Shown: positions 9,108 through 18,219 of the stretch, piece after piece
Numbering within the stretch: position 1 is the stretch's first letter
Layout of the letters: every line of letters starts with the position of its first letter
Notes under the pieces: model-generated
Databases searched by the model: none
What the model saw: the letters and a program-made list of their open reading frames with translations, nothing else
Told to the model about the DNA's origin: nothing
DNA from: Caldilinea sp. CFX5
GTDB lineage: Bacteria > Chloroflexota > Anaerolineae > Caldilineales > Caldilineaceae
Length of the DNA: 64,000 nt
Assembly: GCA_021405325.1 (NCBI GenBank)
Contig: QWII01000014.1
Coordinates: 62,001-126,000, forward strand
Reading direction: 5' to 3'
Position numbers and translations under genes: made by a program

Positions 9108-9509
9108 ATGACGCACGTTGCGACAAAACCTGAGATAACGGAAGCGCCCAAAGAACCTCACACCAATGGCAGGGGGGTGGTGGCGCTGGCGGAACGGGTG
9201 GAGCGTCATCATATCCAGCCGCTGCCCGATGCCCATGAACTTGTGCCCGACCCGTTTCCGCCACTGTTGTGGCATGGGCTGGGATGGGGCGCCTTAATCG
9301 GATTGCTGCTGGGGCTGCTCTTTGCCTGGTTGTTGCTGAGTAGCACCCTGGTGATTCAAAACGCAGAAGGGCTTTTCTCCTTGGTTCCGTTCACCTTCTA
9401 CACCTTGTGGGCGATGGTGGGGGCGGCGGTAGGTATTCTACTGGGTGGGGTCGGCACTATTTTGGTCGCCAAACCAGCGCCCAATCCACCGGTGCAACAG
9501 CAGCGCTAG
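9108..9509 (+). CDS. Small two-helix membrane protein, unknown
   Basis: A 133-residue protein. Its N-terminal 55 residues are hydrophilic with short His/Pro-rich parts (ERVERHHIQPLPDAHELV). They are followed by two membrane helices (GWGALIGLLLGLLFAWLLLS and FTFYTLWAMVGAAVGILLGG). It starts two bases after the CWB2-like gene with AGGAGGAG as ribosome site, so it is translationally linked to it. I do not recognise a family. Confidence 0.7.
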   Translation: MTHVATKPEITEAPKEPHTNGRGVVALAERVERHHIQPLPDAHELVPDPFPPLLWHGLGWGALIGLLLGLLFAWLLLSSTLVIQNAEGLFSLVPFTFYTLWAMVGAAVGILLGGVGTILVAKPAPNPPVQQQR

Positions 9510-9539
9510 ACAAACTGTCAAAGAAAGGAGAACGCTGAA

Positions 9540-9797
9540 GTGGGATGGCAACATGGCTGGGGCATGATGGGCGGTTGGTTTCTGTGGGTGCTGCTACTGG
9601 TGTTGATCATCATTATCGCCGTCTGGGCAGTGTCCAACCTTGGCGACCGTCAGCCCCGTGAACCAGGGTTCCGTAGACAAAATGGTGCATCAAGTAACTT
9701 ACAGCAGACGCCACTGGAGATTTTGCAAACTCGCTATGCCCAAGGTGAAATCAGCCGAGATGAGTATGAACGCATGCGCCAGGATCTTCAGGCATAA
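9540..9797 (+). CDS. SHOCT-domain membrane protein
   Basis: An 85-residue protein beginning at GTG 9540 behind AAAGGAG. One membrane helix (FLWVLLLVLIIIIAVWAV) is followed by a linker and a C-terminal SHOCT motif (LEILQTRYAQGEISRDEYERMRQDL). SHOCT motifs are short helical tails of uncertain function found on many small membrane proteins. The N-terminus is Gly/Trp/Met-rich (GWQHGWGMMGGW). A related protein is at 35376-35648. Confidence 0.82.
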   Translation: MGWQHGWGMMGGWFLWVLLLVLIIIIAVWAVSNLGDRQPREPGFRRQNGASSNLQQTPLEILQTRYAQGEISRDEYERMRQDLQA

Positions 9798-9814
9798 CAA
9801 TGGCCGGACTTACG

Positions 9815-9851
9815 CCGCCTATCGACCTTGAACCGTAAAACGACTAGGCGG
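9815..9851 (+). terminator. Possible terminator after SHOCT gene
   Basis: CCGCCTA (9815-9821) can pair with TAGGCGG (9845-9851) and is followed by TTTTA. The stem is only 7 bp and the loop long, so the call is weak. Confidence 0.3.
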
Positions 9852-9925
9852 TTTTATCCGAAAGAGTTATTGAGTCCCTGTTCCCCCTGCTACCAACCTT
9901 TCAATCAGAGAAAAGGAGACTATAC

Positions 9926-10918
9926 ATGTTTTATCACGTCAAAGAGCTTCAATTTAATGCACGCGTTTCACAACCCGATCCCGTCTTTGCCCGGCTATTG
10001 TTAGAGCAATTTGGCGGCGCCAATGGCGAACTCAAAGCAGCCATGCAGTATTTTGTGCAATCCTTTGCCGCACGCCAGCCCTACCCCGAAGCCTATGATC
10101 TGCTGATGGATATTGCCACTGAAGAGTTTAGTCATCTCGAAATTGTCGGCGCCACGATCACCATGCTGTTGGACGGCATCAACGGCGAGTTGAAAAATGC
10201 CGCCGACCAGGCCGAGATCATGCGGCTTTTGCGGGGCAATGGAGAAAAGGAGCAACTCATTCACCAGGCCATGATGGATCCCCAATTCCTGGTGCTTTCC
10301 GGCGGTGGCCCCACTCTGACCAACAGCATGGGCGTTCCCTGGAGTGGCTCGTATGTGAGTGCAAACGGCGATCTCACGGTAGACCTGCGCTCGAACATTG
10401 CCGCCGAATCGCGCGCCAAGATTGTCTATGAATATTTGATGCAATTCACCGATGATCCCCATGTCAAGGAAAGCCTTCAGTTTCTGATGACCCGTGAGGT
10501 GGCGCACTTCCAGATGTTCAACGCCGCTCTGGAAAATATTCAGCCCAACTTCCCGCCTGGCGTTCTACAAGGCGATCCCCGCTACTCGCACACCTATTTC
10601 AATATGTCCAATGGCCCCAGTGCACGCGGGCCGTGGAACGAAGGCCAGGGGCCGTGGCCGGCGGGTGAGCATTGGGAATACATCGACGATCCGATTCAGC
10701 ATGTGATCAAGACCCAGGGGTTGCATCAACATCAGGCGACGGGCAGCAATCGCACGGTGGAAGAAGCGGAACAAATGAGCCGCCAACTGGGCAAACAACG
10801 GAGTGAGCAGGTGAAGCAGGCCATGCCCAAAGGCCACGGCAATCAGTGGAACAGCTATCCGGCCGAACTGGCAAGTCCCAAGACGATGCAACAGCCGGCC
10901 AAGCGTAAGGGTAAGTAG
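9926..10918 (+). CDS. Manganese catalase
   Basis: Dismutates hydrogen peroxide at a di-manganese centre in a ferritin-like four-helix bundle in the cytoplasm. Family ligands are visible: Glu in GGANGELKAAMQYFVQ (about residue 36), Glu and His in DIATEEFSHLEIVGA (about 70 and 73), Glu in NIAAESRAKIVYEYLMQ and His in TREVAHFQMF (about 193). The 330-residue length is slightly above the typical 270-300 because of a Gln/Lys-rich tail. AAAAGGAG precedes the ATG. In a copper island it would counter peroxide from copper-driven redox cycling. Confidence 0.94.
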   Translation: MFYHVKELQFNARVSQPDPVFARLLLEQFGGANGELKAAMQYFVQSFAARQPYPEAYDLLMDIATEEFSHLEIVGATITMLLDGINGELKNAADQAEIMRLLRGNGEKEQLIHQAMMDPQFLVLSGGGPTLTNSMGVPWSGSYVSANGDLTVDLRSNIAAESRAKIVYEYLMQFTDDPHVKESLQFLMTREVAHFQMFNAALENIQPNFPPGVLQGDPRYSHTYFNMSNGPSARGPWNEGQGPWPAGEHWEYIDDPIQHVIKTQGLHQHQATGSNRTVEEAEQMSRQLGKQRSEQVKQAMPKGHGNQWNSYPAELASPKTMQQPAKRKGK

Positions 10919-10919
10919 C

Positions 10920-11891
10920 GTGGATACCCACTCCTCACCTGTGACCCAGCAGACGACTGCTTATGCCAATGAAGCAATGCCTGCATCGTCCAACGAGCAG
11001 GCATTGCTTCACATCACCTACTATACCGATCCCCTCTGTTCGTGGAGCTGGGCTTTTGAACCCCAGTGGCGGCGCCTGCGCTATGAGTTCGGCGCGCAGA
11101 TCGAGTGGCGCTACGGCATGGGGGGCATGATCGCCGACTGGCAGCAGTATGGCGATCCGCTCAATGATATATGCCGCCCTGTACAGATGGGGCCTCAGTG
11201 GTATCAAGTGCGTACGTTGTCGGGGATGCCCTTTGACGAACACATCTGGTATAAAGATCCCCCTGCCTCTTCTTATCCGGCCGGGATTGCCGTCAAGGCC
11301 GCCGAGCAACAAGGCGCAGCCGCCGTGGAGCGTTATCTGCGGCGGCTGCGTGAGGCTGTCATGGTGGAACGACGCAATATTGCGCGACAGGAGGTTTTAC
11401 TGGCGATTGCGGCAGAAGTAGCGGAACAAGGCATCTTGGATGGGGAGCAGTTCCGGCAGGCTCTCGCCAATCCGGCCACTATCGATGCATTTCGCGAGGA
11501 TCTCAAAGAAGTGCGCTGGCGCGAAATTGGCCGCTTTCCCACCCTGATCCTGCGCAATAATGAACCTAATAGTAGACATAGTGGGGCGATTATACTTGTC
11601 GGCTATCGTCCATACCCGGCGCTTCTTGATGCGGTGATGCATATCAGCCCAGCCCTAGTCCAGCAACGTTCAACAGATGATCTGCTCGCTTACATCGTCC
11701 ATTGGAACTATCTCACGACCAGAGAGGCAGCCGAACTCACTAATGGCGACTTGGCGGCGGCAGAGCAAATTTTGCAAGCAGCGGCAGCCGCCGGCAAATT
11801 GCACTGTCGCGAGCTTCTTCACGCACGTCAGGCATTCTGGCATGCAGGTAATGCAGGGATTGGTCATGCTGGAAAGCAAGATTTGGTCTAA
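10920..11891 (+). CDS. DsbA-family thioredoxin-fold protein
   Basis: A 323-residue protein starting at GTG 10920, one base after the catalase stop, so the two are probably one operon. After a hydrophilic leader, TYYTDPLCSWSWAFEPQWRRL marks the DsbA/FrnE/SpxH-like fold. The motif is CSWS, so only one active-site Cys is kept. Further family features are YGMGGMIADW, a helical insertion, RFPTLILRN with the cis-Pro, and a C-terminal HWNYLTTREAAELTNGD helix. There is no signal peptide, so it is likely cytosolic. It could be a SpxH-like adaptor or a glutathione-transferase-like enzyme. Confidence 0.8.
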   Translation: MDTHSSPVTQQTTAYANEAMPASSNEQALLHITYYTDPLCSWSWAFEPQWRRLRYEFGAQIEWRYGMGGMIADWQQYGDPLNDICRPVQMGPQWYQVRTLSGMPFDEHIWYKDPPASSYPAGIAVKAAEQQGAAAVERYLRRLREAVMVERRNIARQEVLLAIAAEVAEQGILDGEQFRQALANPATIDAFREDLKEVRWREIGRFPTLILRNNEPNSRHSGAIILVGYRPYPALLDAVMHISPALVQQRSTDDLLAYIVHWNYLTTREAAELTNGDLAAAEQILQAAAAAGKLHCRELLHARQAFWHAGNAGIGHAGKQDLV

Positions 11892-11933
11892 CAGCGGGCA
11901 GAGAGAGCGGTGAGGACAAGACGACTGGCCAAG

Positions 11934-11965
11934 CCTGCCGGAAAGTTTTTACAGCTTTCCGGCAG
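11934..11965. terminator. Bidirectional terminator between convergent genes
   Basis: CCTGCCGGAAAG (11934-11945) pairs perfectly with CTTTCCGGCAGG (11954-11965) around an 8-base loop, midway between the stops of the convergent DsbA-like and multicopper oxidase genes. Confidence 0.75.
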
Positions 11966-12016
11966 GGGTATCTATCACGTTTCGCAGCAAGCGCTGGTCG
12001 AAGGGTCTCTTGTGTT

Positions 12017-13705
12017 CTAAGCGACCAAATAATTGCGCATCATCCCCATGTCCTCATGCTCCAGGTTATGACAGTGGTAGACATACAGACCACGGTAATC
12101 GGCAAAGCGCACGGCAATCTTCACGCGTTCGCCGGGCATGACCAGCACCGTGTCTTTCCAACCTTCGTCGACATAACCGTCCTTGACCGTTTCCCAGCCG
12201 GCCCGTTGCGCTTCGGCAATCTGGCGCTCGACCACTTGGAACTGCACCCCGTGTAGATGCATGGGGTGCGCCATAAAGTCTTGCATGCCACCCATCATCG
12301 TACTTTGCATCTGCATGGTGCCTGTGGCGCCTTGTGCGCCATGGCCGGCGTGGGGGTTATTGGCGGCAGACACCATGCCGGCCGGCATCGCGTTGACAAA
12401 TTCCCACACTTCCAGTGCGCCAAAGGCGATCTGCTCATCGGCGGCCACTTCGTCCATCCCAAAGGTGCGGCCGTTGATGGTCCAGTTCATGTTACTATCC
12501 ATGCTCAAGATAAATTGGCGCGGCACATTTTGATTGGCGGCGTCGGCAGCTTGGTAGCGTTCCATCGTTGCCAGTTGGGTCGGCAGGGTTACTGTTTCCG
12601 CCTCTGCTTTGTCCACTTTGACCGTTAGCACATCAAAGAGGGCGCCATTGGGTAAGATGGCCATGTGCTCCATCATGCCTGCTTCCACACCGCTGTAAGC
12701 CAGGCTTTGTAGTTTGATTTCCGTGCCGACGGGCTGGCTGCGGAAGTCGGCCCACACGTCCAACCGTTCACCGGGTGATAACATAACGTAGGGTCGTTCC
12801 ACCGGCTTTTCTAGCAGACCGCCATCCGTCGCCAGCACTATCATCGGCATCTCATTGTTCCAGGCCAGCTTAAAGATGCGGGCGTTAGAGCCGTTGAGCA
12901 GACGCAGTCGGTAGGCGCGGGTGGCGACCTGCAAGGTGACATCCGGCTGCCCGTTGACTAAAATGCGCTCACCAAGGAAGCCCATCATGCGTTCCGTCAT
13001 GGCATCAGCCGTATCACCGGCAATGTAAACAAATTGATTCTCGGCGTCGAAACGACGGTCCTGCAACACGAGGGGAATTTCTTGCGCGCCGCTGGGGAGC
13101 GCGATCTGATCTTCCTCCGCATCATTCACGATCAAGAGGCCGGCCAGGCCAAAGTAGGCTTGTTCCGCTGTGCGTTCGTGGGCGTGCGGGTGGAACCAAT
13201 AGGTGCCGGCGCGATTGCGCACCTCGAATTCATAGATGTACTCGCCCTTAGCCGCGGCCAGATCACGCGGATGGCCGTCCATCTCTGGCGGTGTGATCAC
13301 CCCATGCCAGTGAATGTTGCTCGCCTCGCTCAGGTTATTCTTGAACCGAATGCGCACCTTTTGCCCCGTGCGGGTGCGAATAATCGGACCAAGATAGGAA
13401 CCATGAACGGCAACGACTGCGCCCGGGTCGCCTTTCAGCACTTCGCCTTGATACGACAAGACCTTGGTGGCCGGGCCAGGCAGAAGCTGCATCGTCGTCT
13501 CGGTAGCGGTGAGGGCAATTTCCAGATCGGGGGTGAAGGTGGTGGTTGATGGCGCCGGTTGACCGGGCGCCCTTGTGGTCTGTGGTGCGATACAACTGCT
13601 TAACAGACTGCTGGTCCCACCGAGGGTCAGGAAAGCGGCACTCATGCCACTGAAGCGCAGAAAGGCGCGGCGGCTGAGCGTAGCTAATGGTCTTTCATTG
13701 TTCAT
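12017..13705 (-). CDS. Multicopper oxidase, CueO/CopA type
   Basis: A 562-residue three-cupredoxin multicopper oxidase that would oxidise Cu(I) outside the membrane. The N-terminus is Tat-like (LSRRAFLRFSGMSAAFLTLGG). Copper-ligand motifs appear in order: NIHWHG, TYWFHPHAHERTAEQ, AHPMHLHGVQFQVV and the C-terminal YVYHCHNLEHEDMGMM, whose HCH plus Met give the type 1 and trinuclear sites. A Met-rich insertion (TMQMQSTMMGGMQDFM) before the third set may capture Cu(I). GGAGAATGT precedes the ATG. It is divergent from the second oxidase across a 368-base regulatory region. Confidence 0.94.
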   Translation of the reverse strand: MNNERPLATLSRRAFLRFSGMSAAFLTLGGTSSLLSSCIAPQTTRAPGQPAPSTTTFTPDLEIALTATETTMQLLPGPATKVLSYQGEVLKGDPGAVVAVHGSYLGPIIRTRTGQKVRIRFKNNLSEASNIHWHGVITPPEMDGHPRDLAAAKGEYIYEFEVRNRAGTYWFHPHAHERTAEQAYFGLAGLLIVNDAEEDQIALPSGAQEIPLVLQDRRFDAENQFVYIAGDTADAMTERMMGFLGERILVNGQPDVTLQVATRAYRLRLLNGSNARIFKLAWNNEMPMIVLATDGGLLEKPVERPYVMLSPGERLDVWADFRSQPVGTEIKLQSLAYSGVEAGMMEHMAILPNGALFDVLTVKVDKAEAETVTLPTQLATMERYQAADAANQNVPRQFILSMDSNMNWTINGRTFGMDEVAADEQIAFGALEVWEFVNAMPAGMVSAANNPHAGHGAQGATGTMQMQSTMMGGMQDFMAHPMHLHGVQFQVVERQIAEAQRAGWETVKDGYVDEGWKDTVLVMPGERVKIAVRFADYRGLYVYHCHNLEHEDMGMMRNYLVA

Positions 13706-14073
13706 ACATTCTCCAGGTTAAAAAGTAATTCATGGCGCGTCAACGGCAAGTTCATTGATAACGCCGATGGACGCTCCTGTCATGGGCGCTTTGCTATTTT
13801 GTAGTATGCCACAGAATTGTGAAGAAAATTTGAATAAAAGGGCTGTCTAACCAATCTTTTTACTCGATCAAAGTAAGAGTGCTACAAATTTCTTAAATAC
13901 GTGCTTGACAACAGGAATTTTATTTGCTATTATTTAGCTAAGACTAATATTTTATTATCATTGTATAAAATATTTTTATTCCTCTTGCTCGCTAAAAATT
14001 GACCATTGTTAAAATTCTCTCTTCGAAAACAGCAAGAATGTCTTTGTTGAACCTGAGAATCAAGGAGCATCCT
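13706..14073 (+). promoter_or_regulatory. Divergent promoter region between two multicopper oxidase genes
   Basis: A 368-base AT-rich gap. A consensus promoter reads TTGACA at 13905-13910, a 17-base spacer and TATTAT at 13928-13933, pointing into the plus-strand oxidase-ZIP-cupredoxin operon. AAGGAG at 14062-14067 is the ribosome site of the next gene. The 24-base direct-repeat element (13811-13834) lies on the side of the minus-strand oxidase. No gene was found in the gap. Confidence 0.7.
13811..13834 (-). promoter_or_regulatory. Direct-repeat regulator site (copy 2)
   Basis: The element begins ACAGAATTGTGAAG and contains TTGTGAA (13817-13823) and ATTTGAA (13828-13834) at an 11-base offset. 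It matches 7412-7435 at 22 of 24 positions and lies about 110 bases before the multicopper oxidase start. Confidence 0.5.
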
Positions 14074-15204
14074 ATGTTTCATGAGCAGTTACGGCGTTTT
14101 CTGGCACGGCGCGACTTCCTGCGCCTGGGCCTAGGCAGCACTGCCAGTCTAGCCGGGATGACATTGCTAGGTCAGGCAGCGAGCGGTCAACAGGCACCAG
14201 ACGCACCGGCGACCAATCACCACAATGCACATGGGAATAGTATGTTGGTGGGCGCCGTCGACCACGCCCGCAATGGCTTTGACCCGCTGCAAATCTTGGT
14301 GGATTGGGATTACGGCGTCACCAGCACCCTGCCTGATGGGCGGATCTTGCGCGAATATGAGATTGTGGCGGTCGATAAGGAGATCGAAATTGCGCCTGGT
14401 CTCTTTTTTCCCGCCTGGACCTACAACGGTCGTGTGCCGGGGCCAACCATTCGTTGCACCGAGGGCGACCAGATTAAGATTCGCTTCATCAACGCCGGCA
14501 GCCATCCCCATACCATGCATTTTCATGGCGTGCATCCCTACGAAATGGATGGCGTCCCTGGCGCCGGCCCAGGTGAAATCCAACCAGGGCAGACCTTCAT
14601 TTATGAATTCGACGCTGAACCGTTTGGTTGTCACCACTATCACTGTCATGCCTTGCCGCTCAAACGCCACATTCATAAGGGACTCTATGGCGCCTTTATC
14701 GTTGATCCCAAGGAGGGGCGGCCACCGGCGCGCGAGTTTGTCATGGTGATGAATGCCTTTGACACCAACTTCGACAACGATAACGAAATTTATGCCGTTA
14801 ACACCGTGGGCCATGAGTACGCACGCCGCCCCATTCCTGCCCAAGTGGGGGAACTGATTCGCATCTATCTGATCAACATTACTGAATTCGATCCGATCAA
14901 CTCCTTTCATCTGCACGCTGAGTTTTTTGATTACTATGATCATGGCACAACACTGGAACCGACTTTGCGCAAGGTTGATACCATTATGCAAGTGCAGGCG
15001 CAACGGGGCATTCTGGAATTTCGCTACCGCTGGCCGGGCCAATACATGTTTCATGCCCATATCAGTGAGTTTGCCGAACTGGGCTGGATGGGGTTGCTCA
15101 ACGTTGTCACGCCAGAGAATTTTACGGCGGCATTAGCTGCCGTAGGCGTTGACGAAGCGTGGAATCGCAAAGCAACCGCGGGCAGTACAGTCAATCCACA
15201 GTGA
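14074..15204 (+). CDS. Multicopper oxidase, two-cupredoxin type
   Basis: A 376-residue exported protein. The start at 14074 is chosen because AAGGAG lies just upstream and the product begins directly with a Tat-like leader (FLARRDFLRLGLGSTASLAG). Ligand motifs are HPHTMHFHGVHPYEMDG, the type 1 set FGCHHYHCHALPLKRHI in the first domain, NSFHLHAEFFDYY and YMFHAHISEFAELGWMG. This is the two-domain, nitrite-reductase-like arrangement of small laccases and related copper oxidases. It is followed by a ZIP transporter and an auracyanin-like cupredoxin in one operon, so its role is probably extracytoplasmic metal oxidation or electron transfer. Confidence 0.92.
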   Translation: MFHEQLRRFLARRDFLRLGLGSTASLAGMTLLGQAASGQQAPDAPATNHHNAHGNSMLVGAVDHARNGFDPLQILVDWDYGVTSTLPDGRILREYEIVAVDKEIEIAPGLFFPAWTYNGRVPGPTIRCTEGDQIKIRFINAGSHPHTMHFHGVHPYEMDGVPGAGPGEIQPGQTFIYEFDAEPFGCHHYHCHALPLKRHIHKGLYGAFIVDPKEGRPPAREFVMVMNAFDTNFDNDNEIYAVNTVGHEYARRPIPAQVGELIRIYLINITEFDPINSFHLHAEFFDYYDHGTTLEPTLRKVDTIMQVQAQRGILEFRYRWPGQYMFHAHISEFAELGWMGLLNVVTPENFTAALAAVGVDEAWNRKATAGSTVNPQ

Positions 15205-15215
15205 GGAGAACAAAG

Positions 15216-16412
15216 ATGAGTACAAAGACAGAACCGGCGATTGGTGTTCGCTTGCATGGGTACACCTGGCTTTTGATGCTCTTGCCCTTGTTGCTCTTAG
15301 GGGTCGTGCTGGCCTATCTGGTGGTGACAGGAGGCGGGTTAACCGAGTTGGCCGGGCCGCCGGTGGAACAGATTGCCATCCAGCGTATTACCCTGCCCGA
15401 ACCCGGCCTGATTCGCGTCGAGGTGGTAAATGACGGCCCGCAAGCCGTTACCATTCCGCAAGTGTTGGTCGATGACGCCTATTGGGCCTTCACCGCGGAA
15501 CCGTCCAACACCATTCCCCGCCTGGGCAAGGCCATTTTTACGATTCCCTACCCGTGGGTGGTGGAAGAAACCCATGCCGTCCGCCTTATCACCAGCCTGG
15601 GGCTGACCTTTGACGGCGAAATTGCGGCGGCGGTGGAATCACCCCAGCCATCACTCTCCTTGTTCTGGCGCTTTGGGCTGGTCGGTCTCTATGTGGGTGT
15701 TGTGCCGGTAGCGCTGGGCATGTTGTGGTATCCCTTCATGCGACGCTTGAGCCGACAGGCCATGAATTTTATTCTGGCGCTCACGATTGGCTTGCTCATC
15801 TTCCTGGCGATTGGCACCTGGCTGGATGCGTTGGAGTTTGCCGCCGAATTACCAGCCTTTTGGCAAGGCGTACCGCTGGTGACCTTCATTGCGTTGATTG
15901 CCCTGGGCGTGTTGTTGGTGGTCGGCGCCAGGGGTAACCGGCGTGATCGCTCACCGCTGGCGATTGCTTATTTAATTGCGCTGGGCATTGGGTTGCACAA
16001 TCTGGGCGAGGGCCTGGCGATTGGCGCCGCCTTCAGCTTGGGCGAAGCGGCCTTGGGAACATTTTTGGTTCTCGGTTTTACGTTGCACAACATCACCGAA
16101 GGCGTAGGGATTGCGGCGCCAATTGTGCGCCAACAGCCGCCGTTGATCCATTTTGTCTTGCTGGCACTGTTAGCCGGCGCCCCGGCCATTCTAGGGACGT
16201 GGGTGGGCGGCTTTGCCTTCAATCCCGTATTAGCCACGATCTTTCTCGCCATTGGCATCGGCGCCATCCTCCAGGTGATCTGGGAAGTGGGCAAGTTGAT
16301 TGCCCACGACAGCACCGCTACCAACCAGTCGCTCTTTAATTGGGTTAATCTGAGTGGAGTGATCGTAGGCGTTGCGCTCATGTATTTTACGGCCTTTTTG
16401 GTGAAATTTTAA
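15216..16412 (+). CDS. ZIP-family metal transporter with extracytoplasmic N-terminal domain
   Basis: A 398-residue protein. The start at 15216 has GAGGAG eight bases upstream. A first membrane helix (LLMLLPLLLLGVVLAYLVV) is followed by a domain of about 100 residues rich in beta-strand-like sequence, then about seven helices. Two ZIP metal-site motifs are clear: LHNLGEGLAIGAAF and LHNITEGVGIAAPIV. ZIP proteins move divalent metals toward the cytoplasm, although related members act in export. The linkage to a multicopper oxidase and a cupredoxin is suggestive of metal handling in the envelope. Confidence 0.9.
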   Translation: MSTKTEPAIGVRLHGYTWLLMLLPLLLLGVVLAYLVVTGGGLTELAGPPVEQIAIQRITLPEPGLIRVEVVNDGPQAVTIPQVLVDDAYWAFTAEPSNTIPRLGKAIFTIPYPWVVEETHAVRLITSLGLTFDGEIAAAVESPQPSLSLFWRFGLVGLYVGVVPVALGMLWYPFMRRLSRQAMNFILALTIGLLIFLAIGTWLDALEFAAELPAFWQGVPLVTFIALIALGVLLVVGARGNRRDRSPLAIAYLIALGIGLHNLGEGLAIGAAFSLGEAALGTFLVLGFTLHNITEGVGIAAPIVRQQPPLIHFVLLALLAGAPAILGTWVGGFAFNPVLATIFLAIGIGAILQVIWEVGKLIAHDSTATNQSLFNWVNLSGVIVGVALMYFTAFLVKF

Positions 16413-16424
16413 GTGGAGCGAACC

Positions 16425-16904
16425 ATGATGCGAAAATTGATGAGACAACCTAAACTGACCACGGGTGTCCTGTTGCTCTTGGTGCTGCTCTTGGTCAGCG
16501 CCTGTAGCAACGCCCACGCCAGTAGCGGTGTTCGGCTGGAGCTTGGCTCCCAAGGCGATCAGTTGGCCTTTACCGCAACTACACTCAGCGCAAAGGCTGG
16601 TGAACAGGTAACATTGGTCTTCAAAAACAATGCCAAAGCCTTACAGCACAATTGGGTGCTGATCCAAGGCGACGATGCGGTGGCAAAGCAAGTGAGCGAG
16701 CGGGCGCTCGCCGCCGGGCTGGAACAAGGCGCGCTTCCTGCTGATAAAACCGCTATTCTTGCCCACACCGATCTGGTGCAGAGTGGTGAAACGGCCAACC
16801 TAACCTTCACGGCGCCAACGGAACCGGGTGCGTATACTTATCTTTGTACCTTTCCCGGCCACTATCTGATGGGTATGAGGGGAAGACTGGTGGTAGAGCC
16901 GTAA
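16425..16904 (+). CDS. Auracyanin-like blue copper lipoprotein
   Basis: A 159-residue predicted lipoprotein (LLLVLLLVSACSN). The domain matches the azurin/auracyanin class of cupredoxins: GEQVTLVFKN, the ligand His in KALQHNWVLI, then TYLCTFPGHYLMGMRG supplying Cys, His and Met. Auracyanins are membrane-tethered electron carriers known from Chloroflexus, which helps place the organism. The start at 16425 is chosen because GGAG lies six bases upstream; the GTG at 16413 is less likely. It is the last gene of the oxidase-ZIP operon. Confidence 0.9.
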   Translation: MMRKLMRQPKLTTGVLLLLVLLLVSACSNAHASSGVRLELGSQGDQLAFTATTLSAKAGEQVTLVFKNNAKALQHNWVLIQGDDAVAKQVSERALAAGLEQGALPADKTAILAHTDLVQSGETANLTFTAPTEPGAYTYLCTFPGHYLMGMRGRLVVEP

Positions 16905-16926
16905 AGGATTGGGTTGTAATTTGGAA

Positions 16927-17511
16927 TCACCTATGTGCTTGTTTCTGATTCAACCATCGCCGCCAGCGAGGCGCAAGTAGATAGATAACAAGCCAGCCAT
17001 CCAACAATAACTCCAGCGGCATGAAAATGGCGCCGTAGTGGGCCGGGTCCCAGTAACTGACTGGGCTGGGAAAGCGATAAGTCCAGTCAAATGGAAAGAA
17101 GAGCAAGGGGCCGTCGTTGTGGTGGGTGGCGATGTCAATCAGAGAATGTAGACCAGCGCCAAAAACAAACCAAAGCAGATACGTACCCCACCGTTGGCTG
17201 TTCTGGATGCCAAGCCAACCAACTACCCCCAGCGCCAGTAGGATGAACGGTGCGTGAAACAAGTTGTGGCTAATAATCCATAACGGATCATTGAAGTAGA
17301 GATACAAGTGGAGGTAAACCATGGGGCTTTCACCTGTCGGCGTGCGGGCAAACCAGGTATAGTATATCTCCCCCCATGCTGTCAGCAGCCAAAAGGGAAC
17401 GTCGGGCAGGACAGCACCTAGCAAAAAGGTGTTACGATGCACGATCACCTGACGGTGTTGTAGCACTCGATTCAGCGCCGCCGTCATCAAAAAATGAGAA
17501 TGGGTTTGCAT
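16927..17511 (-). CDS. Membrane-bound metal-dependent hydrolase-like protein (YdjM/DUF457 type)
   Basis: A 194-residue protein with four to five hydrophobic segments. It shows the histidine pattern of YdjM-like inner-membrane putative hydrolases: MQTHSHFLMTAAL at the N-terminus, FLLGAVLPDVPFW, IISHNLFHAPFIL and AGLHSLIDIATHHNDGP. The role is not established for this family. It lies seven bases after the cytochrome c gene on the same strand and is convergent with the cupredoxin gene. Confidence 0.75.
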   Translation of the reverse strand: MQTHSHFLMTAALNRVLQHRQVIVHRNTFLLGAVLPDVPFWLLTAWGEIYYTWFARTPTGESPMVYLHLYLYFNDPLWIISHNLFHAPFILLALGVVGWLGIQNSQRWGTYLLWFVFGAGLHSLIDIATHHNDGPLLFFPFDWTYRFPSPVSYWDPAHYGAIFMPLELLLDGWLVIYLLAPRWRRWLNQKQAHR

Positions 17512-17517
17512 CCGACT

Positions 17518-18027
17518 CTACCTTTGACCAGCAGACGCTGGTTTGATACCGTCACGGGTGGCGGTCATCCACCACTGAAACTCGCGCTCTTTGCGTCCCC
17601 AAGTGCTTTTGATAAATTCGAGAATGGCGATCATCTGTGTTTCGGTTATTTTCTCCTTAAATGCTGGCATTTTGGAATTGTACTTGGGGTCGCCACCATC
17701 GGCAATGATGGCGAGTAAGAGGCTATCTTCATGGTGCCAGGTGTGACCGGAACTGTCATGAGGTGGTGGCGGCAAGGACCCATCTGCCAACCGCTCTTTC
17801 CAGTTGGCTACACCTTGCAACGCAGCACCGTGACAACTGGCGCACTGTTCGGCATAGAGCAACTTGCCCGTCGCCACGGCATCAACATCTAGCGTCGGGA
17901 CAGGTGGCACAGCTGTCCCGCCCATGACCACTGGCGCGTTCCCAGACAAGGTTGTATGCCAAAAAAGGAGAGCTGCTCCAAAGAACACAATCGCTATCAT
18001 TATAACCGAGATTGGCATTCTTTTCAT
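17518..18027 (-). CDS. Membrane-anchored cytochrome c, single haem
   Basis: A 169-residue protein beginning at ATG 18027 behind GGAGG; the longer frame to 18096 has no such site. One N-terminal helix (VIMIAIVFFGAALLFW) serves as anchor. The haem motif CASCH lies in YAEQCASCHGAALQG, and SKMPAFKEKITETQM supplies the axial Met. The central PPPPHDSSGHTWHH segment is shared with the second cytochrome at 36111-36605, so these are paralogues. The likely role is electron transfer to or from the copper oxidases. Confidence 0.9.
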   Translation of the reverse strand: MKRMPISVIMIAIVFFGAALLFWHTTLSGNAPVVMGGTAVPPVPTLDVDAVATGKLLYAEQCASCHGAALQGVANWKERLADGSLPPPPHDSSGHTWHHEDSLLLAIIADGGDPKYNSKMPAFKEKITETQMIAILEFIKSTWGRKEREFQWWMTATRDGIKPASAGQR

Positions 18028-18219
18028 CGTTTGCCCTCCTACAGTGATAGCTGTTGGTGAAGTTCGTCTTCCTCTAACAGCCCTGTAAATTGCCAAAGCG
18101 TCTTTTCATCAGGCGCTGCCATCACAAAGCTAGAGTGGTGGCATAGGCCATACGCTTGTATGATTGTTTGCTCGCCCTCAGGCTACCACATCATAGATTA
18201 ATTTTTCCTTTTGCTTGTT

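Noticed and set aside
14167..15060. 297-codon open frame on the minus strand
   Set aside because: Antisense shadow of the two-domain multicopper oxidase.
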